Shown: in pieces, positions 1 through 6,721 of the stretch
Layout: each line of letters begins with the position of its first letter
How positions within the stretch are numbered: position 1 is the first letter of the stretch
NCBI GenBank assembly: GCA_937903315.1
Contig: CALCZO010000041.1
Coordinates: 1-10,528 of the forward strand
Source: an uncultured Alphaproteobacteria bacterium
GTDB lineage: Bacteria; Pseudomonadota; Alphaproteobacteria; Rhizobiales; Beijerinckiaceae
Length of the DNA: 10,528 nucleotides
Reading direction: 5' to 3'
Notes under the pieces: generated by a model
Databases searched by the model: none
Seen by the model: the letters and a program-made list of their open reading frames with translations, nothing else
What the model was told of the DNA's origin: nothing
Program-made: the position numbers and the translations under genes

Positions 1-12
1 GTTCCGGTTCCA

Positions 13-762
13 TCAGTTCATGTAAAGGCCGCCGTTGATCTGGCGCGATTCCCCCGTGATGAAACTGGCCCAGTCCGAGCACAGGAACAGGACGGCGGAC
101 GCGACTTCCTCGGGTCGCCCGATCCGCCCGAGCGGTGTCTGTGCAACAATCTGAGGACCGCGGGCGTCAAGAAGATGTTGCGCCATCGGTCCTTCGATCG
201 GGCCCGGCGACACGGCGTTGACCCGGATCGTTGGAGCCAGTTCGAGCGCAAGCGAGCGTGTCAGGCCAAGCACTCCGGCTTTGGCGGCCGCGTAGTGGGC
301 GTGCGAATGGCTGCCGCGCTGTCCTGCCACCGAGGCCAGCGTGACGATGGCCCCGCCCGCCCGCAAATGCGGGATCGCGGCGCGGCAGGTATTGAACACG
401 CCATCGAGATTGATCGCCATCGTCTCGCGCCAGGCGCCGGCGGTCATGTCCGCAAATCCGGCGCTGCGATAGATGCCGGCGGCCGCGACACAGTGGTCGA
501 TCCCGCCGAACCGGGCCGCGGCTGCGGCGAATGCGGCCTCGGTCGCGGCAGGATCGGTCACATCCTGCGCCACGCTGAGGCTGTGCGCGCCGGTCGGGTC
601 GCAGGCCGCGCGCGCGGTGTCTGCAGCCTGCCCGCTGGCATCGGCAAACACCACCGAGCCGCCGAGCGCGAGGTACTGGGCGGCGATGCTGGTGCCGATG
701 GTGCCGCCTGCTCCGGTCAGGAACAGGACCTTGCCGGCAAAGCTGATTGGATCCCTGATCAT
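13..762 (-). CDS. SDR family oxidoreductase (leftward operon, third gene)
   Basis: A classical short-chain dehydrogenase/reductase of 249 residues, the usual length for the family; these are soluble cytoplasmic enzymes interconverting alcohols and ketones with NAD(P)(H). Visible motifs: the cofactor glycine motif TGAGGTIG at 16-23, an acidic residue D41 at the end of the second beta strand (favours NAD(H) over NADP(H)), AAAG at 94-96 region in place of NNAG, and the catalytic tetrad N118, S144, Y157 and K161 (YAAAK). I chose the ATG at 762 because it forms a 4-base ATGA overlap with the stop of the preceding gene and has GGATGG eight bases upstream. An ATG at 774 in the same frame would add four residues and overlap 16 bases, with a poorer ribosome site. 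Substrate is not deducible. It ends 12 bases from the window edge, so the operon may continue leftward. Family certain, function unknown. Confidence 0.93.
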   Translation of the reverse strand: MIRDPISFAGKVLFLTGAGGTIGTSIAAQYLALGGSVVFADASGQAADTARAACDPTGAHSLSVAQDVTDPAATEAAFAAAAARFGGIDHCVAAAGIYRSAGFADMTAGAWRETMAINLDGVFNTCRAAIPHLRAGGAIVTLASVAGQRGSHSHAHYAAAKAGVLGLTRSLALELAPTIRVNAVSPGPIEGPMAQHLLDARGPQIVAQTPLGRIGRPEEVASAVLFLCSDWASFITGESRQINGGLYMN

Positions 763-1535
763 GTCATCAACCATCCGCCGGCCACATCGATCACCTGCGC
801 GGTCACAAACCGGGCCGCGTCCGAGGTCAGGAACAGGCAGGTGCCGGCGACGTCCTCCGGTTGCCCGAACCGCTTGAGCGGTGTCGCCTGCCGCGCCGCT
901 TCGTTTGCGGCTGACACGGTGCCGCGCATCAGCGGGGTGTCGATCCGTCCCGGCGCGACGGCGTTGACGGTAATGCCGTGCCCGCCCAGTTCACCGGCCA
1001 GATGCTTGGTCAGTCCGATCAGCCCTGCTTTGGTCGCCGCGTAATGCACGCCGACAATGTCGCAGTAGGTCTTGCCGGCCACCGATGAGACGCTGACGAT
1101 CGACCCGCGACCGGCGGCCATCATCCCGGGGACGACCGCGCTGGCGCACAGGAACGCTCCGGTGAGGTTGACCTCGAGAACCCGGCGCCACTCGTCGGCC
1201 CCCATTTCCCACAGCGGTGCCTTGCCGCCCGTTGATCCCGACTTCGGCGAGATTCCAGCGTTGTTGACCAGTGCCGTGACCGGACCGAACGCCGCCGCGC
1301 CCGCCGCAACGGCGGCTTTGACCGCCGCCTCGTCGGCAACGCTGGCGCAAACGCCAAGCGCCCTGCCGCCTCGTGCGATGGCTGCGGCGGCGGCGGTCTC
1401 CGCCAGCGCCCGGTCGGAATCGAGGTAGATGACGGCCGCGCCGGCGGCCGCATGGGCGTCGGCAATGGCTTGCCCGATGCCCCGGCCCGCGCCGGTGACG
1501 AGCACGACCTGACCGCTGTGGCTCGCCGTGCTCAT
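759..1535 (-). CDS. SDR family oxidoreductase (leftward operon, second gene)
   Basis: A 258-residue classical SDR, resembling FabG-like and catabolic alcohol dehydrogenases. Cofactor motif TGAGRGIG at 14-21, D39 at the end of beta strand 2 (NAD(H) type), NNAG at 91-94, and the catalytic tetrad N123, S151, Y165, K169 (YAATK). The loop between catalytic Ser and Tyr is one residue longer than the usual 13-residue spacing, and residues 96-110 after NNAG form a Gly/Ser/Lys-rich insert, both near the substrate pocket. Its start overlaps the stop of the quinone oxidoreductase gene by four bases (ATGA at 1532-1535), and its stop overlaps the next SDR the same way, so the three genes are almost surely co-transcribed and translationally coupled. 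A FabG role in fatty acid synthesis is unlikely given the catabolic context; the true substrate is unknown. Confidence 0.94.
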   Translation of the reverse strand: MSTASHSGQVVLVTGAGRGIGQAIADAHAAAGAAVIYLDSDRALAETAAAAAIARGGRALGVCASVADEAAVKAAVAAGAAAFGPVTALVNNAGISPKSGSTGGKAPLWEMGADEWRRVLEVNLTGAFLCASAVVPGMMAAGRGSIVSVSSVAGKTYCDIVGVHYAATKAGLIGLTKHLAGELGGHGITVNAVAPGRIDTPLMRGTVSAANEAARQATPLKRFGQPEDVAGTCLFLTSDAARFVTAQVIDVAGGWLMT

Positions 1536-2533
1536 CGCCCGACGTCCAGCACGATCTTGCCGATATGGGCACTCGATTCCATCAGCGCATGCGCCTCGCG
1601 CGCCTGTTCGAGCGGAAACACCTTGTCGATCACCGGCCGGACGCGGCCACTGTCGAGCATCGGCCAGACGGTGGCGCGCAGCCTGTCGGCGATTGCGGCC
1701 TTGAGCGCGACCGAACGCGGACGCAGCGTCGAACCGGTCATGGTCAGCCGGCGCAGCATGATCGGCATGAAATTGATTTCGGCCACCGAGGGCTGGAGAA
1801 AGGCAATCTGGACCAGCCGGCCCTCGAAGGCGAGGATCGACAGATTGCGGGCGATGTACGGTCCGCCGACCATGTCGAGCACGACATCAACCCCGGCGCC
1901 GTCGGTCAGTGCCTTGATCTCGGCAACAAAATCCTGGTTGCGGTAATTGATCGCCGCGCTCGCGCCGATCGAACGGCAAAACGCGCACTTCTCGTCCGAT
2001 CCGGCGGTGGCATAGACGATGGCCCCGGCCTCCCGCGCAAGCTGGATCGCTGTCGACCCGATGCCCGACGAACCGCCGTGAACGAGGATGCGCTCACCCT
2101 TGGCCAGCCGGCCGCGCGTGAAGACATTGTCGTAGACGGTGAAATAGGTTTCGGGGATGCCGCCAGCCTCGATGAGGCTCAGCCCGTGCGGGACCGGCAG
2201 GCACAACGCAAGATCGGCGACCGCATACTCGGCATAGCCGCCCGAAATCACCAGCGCGCAGATCTGCCTGCCGATCTCGCTGGCGGCAACGCCCTCGCCG
2301 ACGGCGATGATCGTGCCGGCGATCTCCAGACCCGGCACGTCGGTCGCGCCCGGCGGCGGCGGGTAATTGCCTGATCGTTGCAGGCAGTCGGGCCGGTTGA
2401 TGCCCGCTGCCGCCACCTTGACCAGCACCTGGCCGGTGCCCGGGCGGGGCACCTGTGCCTGATCAAGCACCACCACCTCCGGCCCGCCGGCGCCGTTGAA
2501 CCTGACCTGCCGCATCGTTGACGGTATCTGCAT
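1532..2533 (-). CDS. Zinc-independent NAD(P)H quinone oxidoreductase, PIG3/QOR-like medium-chain dehydrogenase
   Basis: A 333-residue medium-chain dehydrogenase/reductase of the quinone oxidoreductase branch, closest by eye to the PIG3 (TP53I3-like) group. Signs: INRPD at 45-49 followed by QRSGNYPPPPGA at 52-63, typical of PIG3-like proteins; PGLEIAG at 67-73 where zinc alcohol dehydrogenases carry GHE, so no catalytic zinc site; the nucleotide-binding loop HGGSSGIGSTA at 152-162; and TAGSDEK at 176-182, the Ser/Lys arrangement that usually binds the NADPH 2'-phosphate. Family members reduce quinones or activated C=C bonds of enones by hydride transfer. The ATG at 2533 is backed by an AAGGAG ribosome site six bases upstream. 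It is the first gene of the leftward operon and overlaps the next SDR by four bases. It could act on an unsaturated intermediate of the pathway or serve a redox-housekeeping role. Confidence 0.93.
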   Translation of the reverse strand: MQIPSTMRQVRFNGAGGPEVVVLDQAQVPRPGTGQVLVKVAAAGINRPDCLQRSGNYPPPPGATDVPGLEIAGTIIAVGEGVAASEIGRQICALVISGGYAEYAVADLALCLPVPHGLSLIEAGGIPETYFTVYDNVFTRGRLAKGERILVHGGSSGIGSTAIQLAREAGAIVYATAGSDEKCAFCRSIGASAAINYRNQDFVAEIKALTDGAGVDVVLDMVGGPYIARNLSILAFEGRLVQIAFLQPSVAEINFMPIMLRRLTMTGSTLRPRSVALKAAIADRLRATVWPMLDSGRVRPVIDKVFPLEQAREAHALMESSAHIGKIVLDVGR

Positions 2534-2539
2534 GGCATT

Positions 2540-2545
2540 CTCCTT
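2540..2545 (-). promoter_or_regulatory. Ribosome binding site of the quinone oxidoreductase gene
   Basis: AAGGAG on the minus strand, six bases before the ATG at 2533. It is near consensus and decides the start over the in-frame ATG at codon 7. Confidence 0.8.
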
Positions 2546-2637
2546 GCGGTCCCTACCCTTGGCGGAGCCGTGGCGCGGACGTGATCGTGTCGTGACGGCT
2601 GTTGTGCCAGTCCCATCACCGCAAGGCTAGCAAGACT

Positions 2638-2661
2638 CAACTTGTCATGCAACTTGGTCAC
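2638..2661. repeat. Tandem near-repeat in the divergent promoter region (possible operator)
   Basis: CAACTTGTCATG at 2638-2649 is followed directly by CAACTTGGTCAC at 2650-2661: seven identical bases, then TCA shifted by one base. The first copy contains the putative -35 box of the rightward promoter and the second lies in its spacer. Across the junction AACTTG-N5-CAACTT is also an imperfect inverted repeat. A protein bound here would contact or block RNA polymerase. That it is an operator is inference; no regulator gene lies in the window. Confidence 0.45.
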
Positions 2662-2670
2662 CTGTATACA
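2642..2670 (+). promoter_or_regulatory. Putative sigma-70-type promoter of the rightward operon
   Basis: TTGTCA (2642-2647, five of six matches to TTGACA) and TATACA (2665-2670, four of six matches to TATAAT) are separated by exactly 17 bases. Transcription would start near 2677 and leave a leader of about 70 bases before the ATG at 2750. This is the most AT-rich patch of the divergent region. It is a consensus match by eye, not a proven promoter. For the leftward operon I see no comparably good pair. Confidence 0.5.
2663..2670. promoter_or_regulatory. TGTATACA palindrome over the -10 box (possible GntR-type operator)
   Basis: A perfect 8-base palindrome, extending to CTGTATACAA (one mismatch from a 10-base palindrome TTGTATACAA). 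Many GntR-family regulators of the FadR/FCD group bind short palindromes of the form TNGT-N-ACNA, so such a repressor is a reasonable guess. Its overlap with the predicted -10 box would suit repression. A chance palindrome cannot be excluded. Confidence 0.4.
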
Positions 2671-2739
2671 AAGCCGATCGGGACGTGTCCCCGGTCAATA
2701 GTCTTGCGATCCCGTGGCAACGACCGCGCCGGATCCGAT

Positions 2740-2744
2740 GGAGG
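2740..2744 (+). promoter_or_regulatory. Ribosome binding site of the substrate-binding protein gene
   Basis: GGAGG five bases before the ATG at 2750. It sets that ATG as the start instead of the in-frame GTG at 2714, which would put twelve polar residues ahead of the signal peptide. Confidence 0.85.
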
Positions 2745-2749
2745 AAACC

Positions 2750-3961
2750 ATGAAAGTCTTTATGGCAGCGGCTCTGGCCGCTGGTCTCGCCGTATCGGCC
2801 CAGCCGGTCCTGGCCCAGCAGGTGAAGGTGGGGGCGCTCTATCCGTTCTCGGGTGGTCTGGCGCTTCTGGGCGATGAAAGCTATCGCGGGCTGGAGCTTG
2901 CGGTCGAAGAGCGCAATGCGGCCGGCGGCGTCGGCGGCAAGCAGCTTGTCATCATCAAGGGCGATGCGGTCGACCCCAATCAGGCCGTGGGCGAAGCGCG
3001 TCGCCTGACGTCGGTCGAGAAGGTGCCGTTCATTTTCGGATCGTACGCATCATCGATCTCGCTTGCGGCGACGCAGGTGGCGGAACTCGCCGGCATTCCC
3101 TATTTCGAGCTTGGCGCGATCTCCGATCCGATCACCGAGCGCGGCTTCAAGAACGTCTACCGCACCAACCCGACGGCCAAGGACTTCGCCAACAAGATGG
3201 TCGATTCGATCATCGACGCGATTGCCCCGGCGCTCAAGGCCGATGCCAAGAGCCTGAAGGTCGCGATCATCCATGAGGATTCGCTCTACGGCCAGACGGT
3301 GACCGGCTTCCAGGTGGCCCGCCTGAAGGAAAAGGGGCTCAATCTCGTCGAGACGCTGCCCTATTCGGCCAAGTCGGTCGATCTGACGCCGGTCATCCTG
3401 CGTCTGAAGTCGGCGGGTGCTGACGTCGTGCTGCAGACCTCCTATCAGAACGATACCGTCCTGTTTTTCCGTCAGATGAAGGAGCAGGGTCTCAAGCTGA
3501 AGGCCGTCATGGGTGCCGGTGGCGGCTATTCGCTGACTGACACGATGAAGGCCGTTGGCGCCGAGAACATCGAAGGCGCGCTCAACGTCGATTTCACCCA
3601 GTACAAGACCAATCCTGCCGGTGCGCCCGGCATCGACGCCTTCGTCAAGAAATATGAAGCCAAGTACGGCATCCCGCCGCGCTCGGGCCACAGCCTCGCC
3701 AACTACATGGGGTCGCGCGTGATTTTCGACGCGCTCGCCACTGCCAAGGATTTCTCCTCGGCCGGTGTGCGCGAGGTGATGATGAAGATCGACGTCCCCG
3801 TCGGCAAGACACCGACCGGCTGGGGCGTGAAGCTCGACGCCAAGGGCCAGAACGTCCAGGCCTCGCCCTACATCATGCAGTGGCAGGGCGGGCAACTGGT
3901 GACGGTATTCCCGCCCGGTGCGGCTGTCGCCACGATGAAGGTGGGCGTCGGCTCGAACTGA
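2750..3961 (+). CDS. Periplasmic substrate-binding protein of a Liv-type ABC importer (Peripla_BP_6 family)
   Basis: A 403-residue exported solute-binding protein of the type I periplasmic fold (LivJ/LivK-like). It has a classic signal peptide: a basic MKVF start, an Ala/Leu-rich core to about residue 17, and a likely cleavage after VLA at residue 22, leaving QQVKVGALYPFSGG, the typical first strand and ligand loop. YASS at 99-102 sits where family members use Ser/Thr to hold the ligand carboxylate. The following strand reads YFELGA (118-123) where amino-acid binders usually have a T-P/A-A-T type loop, so the ligand may not be a plain branched-chain amino acid. DSLYGQ marks the hinge to the second lobe. 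It heads the transporter operon; a stem-loop and 86 bases separate it from the permease, an arrangement that often gives excess binding protein. Ligand unknown. Confidence 0.95.
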   Translation: MKVFMAAALAAGLAVSAQPVLAQQVKVGALYPFSGGLALLGDESYRGLELAVEERNAAGGVGGKQLVIIKGDAVDPNQAVGEARRLTSVEKVPFIFGSYASSISLAATQVAELAGIPYFELGAISDPITERGFKNVYRTNPTAKDFANKMVDSIIDAIAPALKADAKSLKVAIIHEDSLYGQTVTGFQVARLKEKGLNLVETLPYSAKSVDLTPVILRLKSAGADVVLQTSYQNDTVLFFRQMKEQGLKLKAVMGAGGGYSLTDTMKAVGAENIEGALNVDFTQYKTNPAGAPGIDAFVKKYEAKYGIPPRSGHSLANYMGSRVIFDALATAKDFSSAGVREVMMKIDVPVGKTPTGWGVKLDAKGQNVQASPYIMQWQGGQLVTVFPPGAAVATMKVGVGSN

Positions 3962-3973
3962 CCGCCCTCGCGC

Positions 3974-4013
3974 GCCGCCGTGTCCCCTGATGCCTGGCAT
4001 CGGACACGGCGGC
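3974..4013 (+). terminator. Intercistronic stem-loop between binding-protein and permease genes
   Basis: GCCGCCGTGTCC (3974-3985) pairs perfectly over 12 bp with GGACACGGCGGC (4002-4013). Within the loop GATGC and GCATC (3989-3993, 3997-4001) add an inner stem, leaving a CCT bulge and a 3-base loop. No clean U tract follows (CTTCTCCCTGTT), so full rho-independent termination is doubtful. More likely it is a partial terminator or an RNA-stabilising hairpin that protects the upstream message, raising binding protein over permease. The structure is seen directly; its role is inferred. Confidence 0.65.
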
Positions 4014-4047
4014 CGCCTTCTCCCTGTTCGAAGCGGAGTTCCGAGCG

Positions 4048-4920
4048 ATGGACGTCACGGTCCAATTGATCCTCAACGGCATCATGCTGGGGGCGATGTA
4101 TGCGATCATCGCCGTTGGCCTGACCCTCATCTTCGGCATCGTCCGTGTCGTCAATTTCGCCCATGGCGAGTTCCTGATGATCGGCATGTACGCGGTCTAT
4201 CTCCTGACCACCAGGCTCGGGTTCCATCCCTATGCGACGGCGGTTCCGGTCGTGATCCTGCTGTTCGCGCTTGGCGCTCTGGTCCAGCGGTTCATCATCC
4301 AGCCGTTGCTGAACGCCGATGAGCATATCCAGATCTTTGCCACTGTTGGCCTGTCCACCGCGCTGATCAACGGGGCGTTGATGGCGTTCGGCGCGGATCT
4401 CTATGCGGTCGAGGCGCCGATCGCCCGCCAGACCGTGCCGCTCGGTCCGCTCAATATCCTCGTCGGCCATATGGTGATCTTTGTCGCCGCGCTGGGCCTT
4501 GTCGCCGGGCTGCATCTGTTCATGCAGAAAACGGCGCTTGGCCGGGCCATCCGCGCCACGGCGCAGAACCGCTATGCGGCCCAGCTGATGGGCGTCAAGG
4601 TCGAGACGATCTACGTGATTTCGTTCGGCCTCGGGGCGGCCTGCGTCGGGCTGGCGAGCGCGCTGATCATGCCGCTCTATCCGGCGACACCAACCATCGG
4701 GACCTATTTCGTGCTGACGGCGTTCGTAGTCGTGGTTCTGGGCGGCATGCGCTCGATGTACGGCGCCTTCTTCGGCGCGATGATCATCGGCATCGTCGAT
4801 TCGCTGTCGGGCTATTACATCGCGCCCGATCTCAAGGAGGTGGTCTATTTCGCCATCTTCATTCTCATCCTGATCTTCAAGCCGACCGGCCTGTTCGGCT
4901 TCGGTCGCGGTACGGAGTGA
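4048..4920 (+). CDS. livH: LivH-type ABC transporter permease
   Basis: A 290-residue inner-membrane permease of the LivH family (BPD_transp_2), full length. It is hydrophobic throughout with about eight membrane segments. The family hallmark lies at the N-terminus: ILNGIMLGAMYAIIAVGLTL, then VNFAHGEF at 35-42. A cytoplasmic coupling loop, GRAIRATAQN at 165-174, is the LivH equivalent of the EAA loop that docks on the ATPases. GGMRSMYGAFFGA precedes the last helices, and the protein ends at a typical IFKPTGLFG. The ATG at 4048 has GGAG nine bases upstream. The next gene begins four bases after its stop. It should pair with the LivM half of the fusion to form the pore. The symbol names the family; transport of leucine is not shown. 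Confidence 0.95.
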   Translation: MDVTVQLILNGIMLGAMYAIIAVGLTLIFGIVRVVNFAHGEFLMIGMYAVYLLTTRLGFHPYATAVPVVILLFALGALVQRFIIQPLLNADEHIQIFATVGLSTALINGALMAFGADLYAVEAPIARQTVPLGPLNILVGHMVIFVAALGLVAGLHLFMQKTALGRAIRATAQNRYAAQLMGVKVETIYVISFGLGAACVGLASALIMPLYPATPTIGTYFVLTAFVVVVLGGMRSMYGAFFGAMIIGIVDSLSGYYIAPDLKEVVYFAIFILILIFKPTGLFGFGRGTE

Positions 4921-4924
4921 GCCG

Positions 4925-6721
4925 ATGACCCCGCTCCGCCTGCTCTCCCGCATCACCGAGCCGCGTGTCTATGTCTCGCTGGCCGCGCTGTCGCTGCTGC
5001 TGATCGTGCCGTGGCTGATCGATTCGTCGTTTGCGGTGCATATCTTCGTCACCATCTGCGTGTTCGGCGCCCTGTCGACGGCGTGGAACATCGTCGGGGG
5101 CTATGCCGGGCAGCTTTCGCTCGGCCATACGATCTTCTACGGTCTTGGCGGCTACACGACCGCGCTCCTGATCAAGCACTACGAACTGACACCCTGGCTC
5201 GGCATGTGGGCCGGCGCGTTGCTCTCGGTGCTTGTCGCGCTCGGGATCGGCTTTCCGTCGTTCCGCCTGCGCGGCCCGTTCTTCTCCCTTGCCACGATCG
5301 CCTTCCTTGAAGTGATCCGGTTGCTGGCGATCCATTTCCACGGCTTCACCGGCGGGTCAGCCGGGTTGATCGTTCCGCTCAAGATCGGCTGGGCCTGGAT
5401 GATCTTCCAGGACAAGTTCAACTATCTGATCATCGCCTTCGGCCTGCTGGTCCTGACGCTTTATGTCGCCTGGGCCATCCGCACCTCGCGCCTTGGCTAT
5501 TACCTGACAGCCGTGCGCGAGCGCGAGGATGCGGCCTCCGCCGCCGGCATCGACACCACCCGCGTCAAGCTGGTCGCTGTGGCGATATCGGCAGCCCTGA
5601 CCAGCTTCATCGGCTCGTTCCATGCCATGTATCTGACGTTCCTAGAGCCAGCGAGCATGTTCTCGCTCGCTTCCGCCATCGAGATTGCGATGTTCGCGCT
5701 GATTGGCGGTCTGGGCACGGTGGCCGGGCCGCTGCTCGGCACCCTGTTCGTTGTCCCGATCGCGGAAGCAGCGCGTGGCTGGCTCGGCGCATCGGCCAAC
5801 GGGCTGCATGGTCTGGTCTACGGCACGGTGCTGGTCCTGATCACGCTCACGCTGCCGGGCGGTCTGGTCGGCACGTTCGGAAAAAGGATCGCAGCTTTCG
5901 TCGATCGTCTCCCCGGAGCCCGCAGGCCCGACGACAGGGAGGCTCCCGCACTGAGACAAGTGACCGGAACGTCAGGTGAAACGGTCCTGGAAACCCGCAA
6001 TCTGGTGATGAAGTTCGGCGGCCTGACGGCAACGGACAATGTCTCGATCGATCTCCGGCGCGGCGAAATTCTCGGCATCATCGGCCCCAACGGCGCGGGC
6101 AAGACGACCGTCTTCAACCAGATCTCCGGCTTTCTCAAGCCGACATCAGGCACCGTTGCTGTTCTTGGTCCGGCGGGGACGATGGTCAGCCCGCGTCTGC
6201 CGGACGAGTTCGCGCGTCTCGGGATCGGCCGCACCTTCCAGATCGTCCAGCCGTTCGGCAAGCTTTCGGTCATCGAGAACATCATGATCGGTGCCTTCAT
6301 GCATCATCATGATGTCGAGGATGCCCGTCAGTCCGCGCTGCGCGTGGCGCATCTGGTGGGCCTGCATCGTCTCAAGGATGTCGAGGCCCGCAACCTGCCG
6401 ATCGGCGATCTCAAGCGGCTGGAGGTGGCCAGAACGCTGGCCACGGAGCCGTCGATCCTGCTGCTCGACGAGGTGATGGCCGGCCAGAACCAGTCGGACA
6501 CCAACCGCATGGTCGAGATCATCCGGGCCATTCGCGACACCGGCGTGACGGTCGTGGCCATCGAACACAACATGCAGGCGATCATGAGCCTGTCCGATCG
6601 CATCGTCGTCATCGATTCCGGCAAGGTCATTGCCCAGGGCGACCCGCATGTGGTGGTGCGCGACCGCAAGGTGATCGAGGCTTATCTCGGGGAGGACTTC
6701 GTCCATGCTCAGGGTCTCTGA
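4925..6721 (+). CDS. LivM-LivG fusion: ABC transporter permease joined to ATP-binding protein
   Basis: A 598-residue protein that joins two usually separate subunits. Residues 1 to about 320 are a LivM-type permease: NIVGGYAGQLSLGH at 55-68, coupling loop GYYLTAVRERED from 191, about nine membrane segments, ending at LTLPGGLVG. A hydrophilic linker of about 35 residues rich in Arg, Asp and Pro follows. From about 354 on is a LivG-type ATPase: Walker A GPNGAGKT 387-394, Q-loop Q439, Walker B ILLLDE 511-516, switch histidine H548 in IEHNM. The signature loop reads LPIGDLKRLEVA (491-502) instead of LSGGQ-type, and Walker B is followed by VMAG rather than P-x-x-G. Such variants occur among LivG-like ATPases. 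GGAG lies seven bases before the ATG, overlapping the upstream stop region. The reading frame is unbroken across the junction, so this is a genuine fusion rather than a sequencing join as far as the sequence shows. Confidence 0.95.
   Translation: MTPLRLLSRITEPRVYVSLAALSLLLIVPWLIDSSFAVHIFVTICVFGALSTAWNIVGGYAGQLSLGHTIFYGLGGYTTALLIKHYELTPWLGMWAGALLSVLVALGIGFPSFRLRGPFFSLATIAFLEVIRLLAIHFHGFTGGSAGLIVPLKIGWAWMIFQDKFNYLIIAFGLLVLTLYVAWAIRTSRLGYYLTAVREREDAASAAGIDTTRVKLVAVAISAALTSFIGSFHAMYLTFLEPASMFSLASAIEIAMFALIGGLGTVAGPLLGTLFVVPIAEAARGWLGASANGLHGLVYGTVLVLITLTLPGGLVGTFGKRIAAFVDRLPGARRPDDREAPALRQVTGTSGETVLETRNLVMKFGGLTATDNVSIDLRRGEILGIIGPNGAGKTTVFNQISGFLKPTSGTVAVLGPAGTMVSPRLPDEFARLGIGRTFQIVQPFGKLSVIENIMIGAFMHHHDVEDARQSALRVAHLVGLHRLKDVEARNLPIGDLKRLEVARTLATEPSILLLDEVMAGQNQSDTNRMVEIIRAIRDTGVTVVAIEHNMQAIMSLSDRIVVIDSGKVIAQGDPHVVVRDRKVIEAYLGEDFVHAQGL

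Noticed and set aside
175..1044. A 289-residue plus-strand open frame across the two leftward SDR genes.
   Set aside because: Antisense to two complete SDRs with catalytic tetrads; composition is biased and no domain is visible.
2546..2637. Search for a leftward promoter upstream of the quinone oxidoreductase gene.
   Set aside because: The best pair on the minus strand (TTGCAT with TAGCCT at 17-base spacing) matches only three of six bases at each box, so I do not list it as a feature.
2680..2691. GGGAC-GT-GTCCC inverted repeat just after the predicted transcription start.
   Set aside because: Only 5 bp per arm in GC-rich DNA, which is expected by chance; noted but too weak to call an operator or leader structure.
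2714..2749. An upstream GTG start for the substrate-binding protein.
   Set aside because: It would add twelve polar/acidic residues before a textbook signal peptide; the ATG at 2750 has GGAGG at ideal spacing.
3050..4956. Long minus-strand open frames of about 316 and 362 residues opposite the binding-protein and permease genes.
   Set aside because: They are rich in Asp, Arg, His and Gln with no motifs, mirroring codon bias on the real strand; the plus-strand genes are clear family members.
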